From the NCBI RefSeq assembly GCF_954871325.1, contig NC_088775.1:53607561-53671560 (forward strand): DNA of 64,000 nt, read 5' to 3'. The position numbers were made by a program, and so were the translations under genes. The stretch is from Gordionus sp. m RMFG-2023. Its lineage: Eukaryota; Nematomorpha; Gordioida; Chordodea; Parachordodidae. Positions 59,482-64,000 of the stretch are shown here, in pieces; positions within the stretch are counted from its first letter, which is position 1, and each line of letters starts with the position of its first letter. Below the pieces are notes generated by a model, which did no database searches, had not been told where the DNA came from, and saw only the letters and a program-made list of their open reading frames with translations.

Positions 59482-59553
59482 TCATTTTGTATAATAACAA
59501 TGAACCAATTTTAAAAGATAAAATATATTTTTTATTATATAAATAATATATAG

Positions 59554-61457
59554 ATAGAGCCTATAACTAGCCAAGATGCTAGTACAAGTGACTTATCACA
59601 AATTTCTGATATATCTACATCAAGTAATTTAAATATTTCGAATATAATCAAAATGACTCCGACGAAATCTCGTCGGAAATGTATATACTGCAATACACAT
59701 AGTTTAAATACAGCCACAAGTACGTATTTTTAAAATTTAATATACAATTATAATATATATTTTTAGCAAATTTAAAACGACATATTTCTATATCCCATTC
59801 TCATCTAAGAATAGAAAATAAAAATAAAAAAATTAATTCTTTAGTAGGAATAAGGAAATTACTTCCTCATTAAAATACGCAATTAAACAAATTGATTATA
59901 AGATATATAATAAAAAATAACATCTCATTTAATATAATAGAATCTCCATTTTTCCGAGATATTTTCTCATTTATATTTAAAAATGAGAAGATTTGGTGCA
60001 GACAAACTGCTGCCTGCTATGTAAAAATTTATATTATAAATCTAAAAATAAAATTATTAAAGACCTAAACAGGTAAATAGTAAAATCAGCCTGACAACTG
60101 ACTTATGGACAGGAATAAATTCCTTCTCATATTTATCAATAACAATACATAATATTGATAATGATTGGAAATTTGTTAATCTCCTACTTGATTTAATTGA
60201 ATTACCTCACCCACATACGGGGACAGAAATATCAGAATCTATTCAAGCTTCTCTCGAATCATTTAAAATTCATGATAAAGTTATGGCGGTTACTCATTAT
60301 AATGCTAAAAACATGTTAGCAGCATCGCGTATATTGAGTGTATACAGAGTTATATGGTTCATCTTTGTATAACCATAGGTGTCTTGCTCACATAATAAAT
60401 ATTATTGTGGGTGAGGGAATGATTGTTTTGAATGATAAATTAGAAAAAATTAATAAATTTGTCAAAAAATTGCACACACCAAAATATATGAAAGAATTTT
60501 TAGACATAACTGGAGGTATACGCATACCACTTGATGTCGTAACTAGATGGAATTCTAAATTTTTGATGATATCCTCTATTAACAAAGTAATTATGTTTAC
60601 TTTTTATGTTTAATATTTTTTTTATAAAATTTAGATGCAGTCAATAAATTGGGGAAAAAAGGAAGCCACCAAGATGGCCAATTATTTATAAATAATGAAG
60701 AATCAATTTTTTTAAAAGATGTAGAGGATTTTTTAAAACCCTTTTACAAGATTACTTTAAACGCTTCATCAGCTACAAATACAACCATTGGCTCATCTGT
60801 ATTATTCATAAACTGCATTGAAAATATTTTAAATCATTATATTACTGGTGATATCGTATTGAAAAATACAGCGGAGGTGATGTTAACAAAATGTCAAAAA
60901 TATATTAAACATATGACATCAATTTCCAATTTTATATCAAGTATATTGGACCCTAAAACAAAGCAGAAATTTTTACCTAAATTTATAAATAAATCGGAAT
61001 TTTTTCATTAATTTAAAACTTTATATACGAAATATAACAACACATCAAAGTCATCAGCCTCTGAAAATGATATCTTGGATATTGAGGCATTACCATTTTC
61101 TGTAAGCACGCATAACATTCTAAGAAAGTAAATATATGATTACATACATATATATATTTATTATTTAGGGGTGCGTTACAAAATGATCCATTGACCGACG
61201 AAATATCGCTTTATTTAAGAGAAGATGTAGCAAGTCCAATAACAAATGTATTAGAATGGTGGTCGAATAATAAAAATTCATATCCTAATTTATCTTTAAT
61301 GGCTAAAGATTTCTTAGCTCAACAAACCACGAGTGTTGCTAGCGAAAGAATCTTTAGTAAGGCAGTCGAATGTATAACTAAAAAGAGAAATAAAATGTCG
61401 TCAACAACACTCAAACATTGCATATCTCTAAATTGTTGGGAAGTTGATATTGAATAA
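59554..61457 (+). pseudogene. hAT transposase with BED-type zinc finger, decayed
   Basis: A nearly full-length hAT transposase in order. Exon 59554-59719 gives a Ser/Thr-rich stretch and KCIYC. A 47-nt intron (59720-59766, GTACGT...TTTTAG, phase 1) joins it to NLKRHISISHSH, completing a Cys2-His2 BED-type finger. Next come FNIIESPFFRD (about 59937-59970), LTTDLWTG (60091-60114) and KVMAVTHYNAKNM of the catalytic core. HRCLAHIINIIV and IPLDVVTRWNSKF follow within 60338-60613, ISSILDPKTKQKF near 60935-60970, and VASERIFSKAVE of the dimerisation domain within 61191-61457. Frameshifts are seen near 59870, 60345 and 60640, so it is inactive as it stands. A 48-nt GT-AG interval at 60587-60634 could be another intron, but its phase does not fit the downstream frame. 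Confidence 0.8.
59720..59766 (+). other. Short intron in the zinc-finger region
   Basis: The 47-nt interval starts GTACGT and ends TTTTTAG, and it interrupts the Cys pair and His pair of the BED-type finger in phase 1. Removing it restores the expected Cys-x2-Cys ... His-x5-His spacing without a shift, which is good evidence that it is real. Confidence 0.6.
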
Positions 61458-61459
61458 AA

Positions 61460-62585
61460 ATTTATTTTTTAAATATGTATATGGCAGTATTATAATGTAA
61501 CTTATTAATTATATAATAATGGTTTACATAAAAAAGCGCAAATATTCTTTATATTGTTTTTCAATATATAAAATTTAAATATTCGTATATTAATAAAATA
61601 CCATAAATTCATGTGTTAATTTTTGTTATTGAACTCGTCATTACCAGATAAGTCCAATTTTTTAAAATATTCTTGAATCAAAAATAAATTTTTAAATGAG
61701 AATTATCAGCTTATGAATTAATTTACTAAAATATTTTTAATATTCATTATCATTTTTATTAAAAAAACACTGAAAAGTTTTTAAAGGAGATTTATCAGCC
61801 ACTTTATTAATTTTTCGTAACTTTAGTAAAGGTGATAGACAATAACCTTGAAGCAATATTTATTCATTGATTGTCCGAAAAATAGATGAAATGTTATAAT
61901 ATAAGGCATTTTCAATCATGGAGAAAGAATGTGAAATGAAATTGTAAATAATTTTCATATGTTTTTCGTCTTGCCTTTCTTTCTTTCTCTGGCTCATATG
62001 AAATTTAAATATGCCTATTCTTTAAATTTTTTAAGTATCTAATAAAAAAATGAATCAGTTTCATCGATATAACACCAAAAATCTCATTATATAGAAAGGA
62101 TAAAAGAATTTACGATTGAAATTAATTATGATCAAAATATTTATGGTATTATAAAATAATATTTATTAATATTAATTATAGTTATTATGCAAAAATAATA
62201 AGGAATTCATATTTTGTGGGCTCAAAGATGTTCCCATTTGTTAATACCTTTCTCTCTGTAATAGAATTGCCATTTTTCTAATTTTAATTGTAATTACATG
62301 ATTTTTGTTTCCACAAAAGTAGGAAATAGGTATACTTTTTACTAATGAGATTTTATATAAATAAATTTTTATTTAAAGAGAAATTAGGCTAAATTTAAAT
62401 TTATTGTATATAAATTTAAAATAAACTAAGTAGCATGAATCATTTCTAAATTATATTAATCAATCTCCTTTAAAATTTAAATGTTTTGTTATATAATTAA
62501 ATAGTGTACTCTCCTCAGTCCTCTCCTCACTATTAACCTCACCTACCCTTATATTGTGAAATTAATATTGATAAACTAAAAAAAA
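61460..62585. other. A+T-rich stretch, 3' flank of the transposase
   Basis: No gene was seen. It separates the transposase stop from the inverted right arm. Confidence 0.45.
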
Positions 62586-63560
62586 TTTGAAAAAAATACC
62601 AAAAAAAATTTAAAATAATAAGAGAGAGAGAGTCGGGGGAGATTTTGGTTATTTAATAATATTATTAAATTAATATTTAAATACAAAAAATTAATGGTGG
62701 CAGATAGGCGCTAAAATTATTTAAAATAAGTAATAAAATCTCAAAATGTGATGAATTATTCAATTTAGGCAAATAAATAAACAAAACAACTTATAAAAAT
62801 AAGGAAAAATATATGAAAATTTCAGAATATACTATTTTTTAAATTAAATTTAATTTTTTGATTTTAAAAACATAATAATTGAAAAATCATTTTTCTAAAA
62901 TTAAGGTATGGTATGGTTATTTATTGAATTAAGTCGTATATCAATTTTCATGTGGAACCAGATACCGGATTAAGAATAAAAAAAATTAATTAGAAGTTGC
63001 AATAATCAGATAATTCCGATGATCGATCATAATCACTCTTTTCTAGTTTTGATTTTGAACCTCAAATATCAATATTGAAAAAGATATTTTTGTATAATTT
63101 ATTTTCTAGGTTTTCAAAGATGTTTTATTTATTTTAAACATTTATAAGTTTAAAAATCAATTGATAATTAAAAAATATTTATCATATTGATTCCTTTAAA
63201 TAAATTGTAATTTACACCCTTCTTTTGTGTGATATAATCTTGACTTCATTTATAATTGAATTTTCTTTGCTTTTGGGAAAAAGTGTAAAATTAAATTTTA
63301 ATCCACGTCGATGTTAGTTACATACAAAAAAATCCAAAAAGTATTTTTAATCTAATTACCTTCTCTCAACATTAATATCCAAAACAGTAATTGGTACTTT
63401 AGTATTAAAAATGAAGCATATATTTTTTAATAATAAATTTTAAATAACTAATAAGAGTTTAAATTTTTAAATCGGTCCGTTAGCACTTTTAAAATTAGAT
63501 GGAAGGGCGTAAGCTAAATCCTAGCTCGTTTCAGCAATGATTCTAAAGATCTTAAAATTA
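62586..63560. repeat. Right inverted arm of the 54941 element
   Basis: Inverse of 56334-57305 with scattered substitutions and small indels, so the arms have diverged since formation. It contains TTAATGGTGGCAGATAGGCG near 62692. Confidence 0.85.
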
Positions 63561-64000
63561 ACGATTATATTAATTGTCATATGTCATATCCTCATTTAAA
63601 TTTCAAATTAACATGTTTACAATTTATTTTACTCTGTTACTTCAAAGAAGTTTAAAAAATAATGATTATGAGAATTGTCACTTTTCTATGGTACATCTTC
63701 ACTGAAATTTTAATTTATCATGTATACAGTATATATTTTTACCTATTTGCTTCAAAATTTCAAAAAAACTTAAAAATGACGATTATGACAATCACTTTTC
63801 TATGGTACATCTTCGCTTAAATTTTATTTTAACATGTTTACAGTATATATTTTTACCTATTTGCTTCAAAAATTTGAAAAAACTTAAAAATGATGATTGT
63901 GACAAATGTCACTTTTTAAGGTAGATATTCACTGAAATTTTATTTTAACATGTTTACAGTATATATTTTTACCTATTCATATAATGAGTCAAAAAGACCC
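63560..64000 (-). repeat. Satellite array 5 (right-arm orientation), cut by window end
   Basis: At least three to four units with ATTATGA-AATTGTCACTTTTC, the inverse of array 4. Confidence 0.8.

Larger units (their letters stand above)
54941..64000. mobile_element. Giant satellite-armed hAT element with its own transposase relic (right end outside window)
   Basis: It begins TAGTGTTGTTAATCGAC after ATCCTTAC (54933-54940). In order it has: GACTAATTTAGTC subterminal repeats (54955-55135), a satellite array (55300-56330), a unique arm (56334-57305), a central coding part (57306-62585), the inverted arm (62586-63560) and inverted satellite (63560 to window end). The arms match over about 2 kb. 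The transposase gene lies between the arms, so this looks like a decayed autonomous member of the TAGTGTTGTTAA family. By symmetry the right terminus should fall roughly 0.9-1 kb beyond the window. Confidence 0.7.

Noticed and set aside
60587-60634. 48-nt intron in the hAT transposase
   Set aside because: It has GT and AG borders, but joining the exons does not put the downstream conserved frame in phase, so it is recorded only as a possibility within the gene entry.

Overview
The window is strongly A+T-rich eukaryotic DNA made almost entirely of transposable elements, many inserted into one another. I found no confident host gene, rRNA or intact tRNA gene. The organism is most likely an invertebrate animal. 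The grounds are two gypsy/Ty3 elements (one resembling the animal Mag/K02A2.6 type), many hAT-superfamily relics, an endonuclease-type LINE tail and candidate introns of about 47-55 nt. No sequence here fixes the species.

Layout. 0-5.5 kb: hAT relics, two small hAT-type MITEs with 8-bp target-site duplications (TSDs), and one G+C-richer coding-like segment near 4.5 kb. 5.57-11.87 kb: a non-autonomous hAT-type element (TSD TTACACAA) split by a broken gypsy element (TSD AAATT). 11.9-25 kb: hAT transposase relics, a tRNA-derived SINE head, dispersed repeats, a TIR element holding a LINE tail (17.5-18.9 kb), a gag-like relic, an LTR-like direct-repeat pair (21.1-22.7 kb) and a decayed minus-strand hAT gene (22.9-25.0 kb). 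25-33 kb: nested palindromes, including an element at 26943-29361 (TSD CCCATGCT), and a roughly 143-bp minisatellite.

32.8-41.5 kb: a giant fold-back element built of a roughly 118-bp satellite whose core is the palindrome TGACAATTGTCA. Inserted in it is a 5.1-kb element with hAT-type ends (34770-39866) that carries a non-LTR reverse transcriptase with a zinc finger and restriction-like endonuclease tail. 42.0-46.9 kb: a young but broken gypsy element interrupted by a 405-bp hAT MITE. 48-50.7 kb: the same satellite, split by a 1.25-kb LTR-bounded element without coding capacity (TSD ATGAC), then an hAT-type right end. 50.7-54.9 kb: mostly featureless A+T-rich DNA. 54.9 kb to the window end: a giant element with the terminus TAGTGTTGTTAA, subterminal repeats, satellite arms and inverted arms of about 1 kb around a decayed, multi-exon hAT transposase gene (57.3-61.5 kb). 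Its right end should lie just outside the window.

The unifying observation is that one hAT-type terminus (TAGTGTTGTTAA, 8-bp TSDs) bounds MITEs of 150-210 bp, a 2.4-kb palindromic element, a 5.1-kb element carrying a reverse transcriptase, and giant satellite-armed elements. The reverse-transcriptase carrier and the satellite arms are the most unusual parts of the window.
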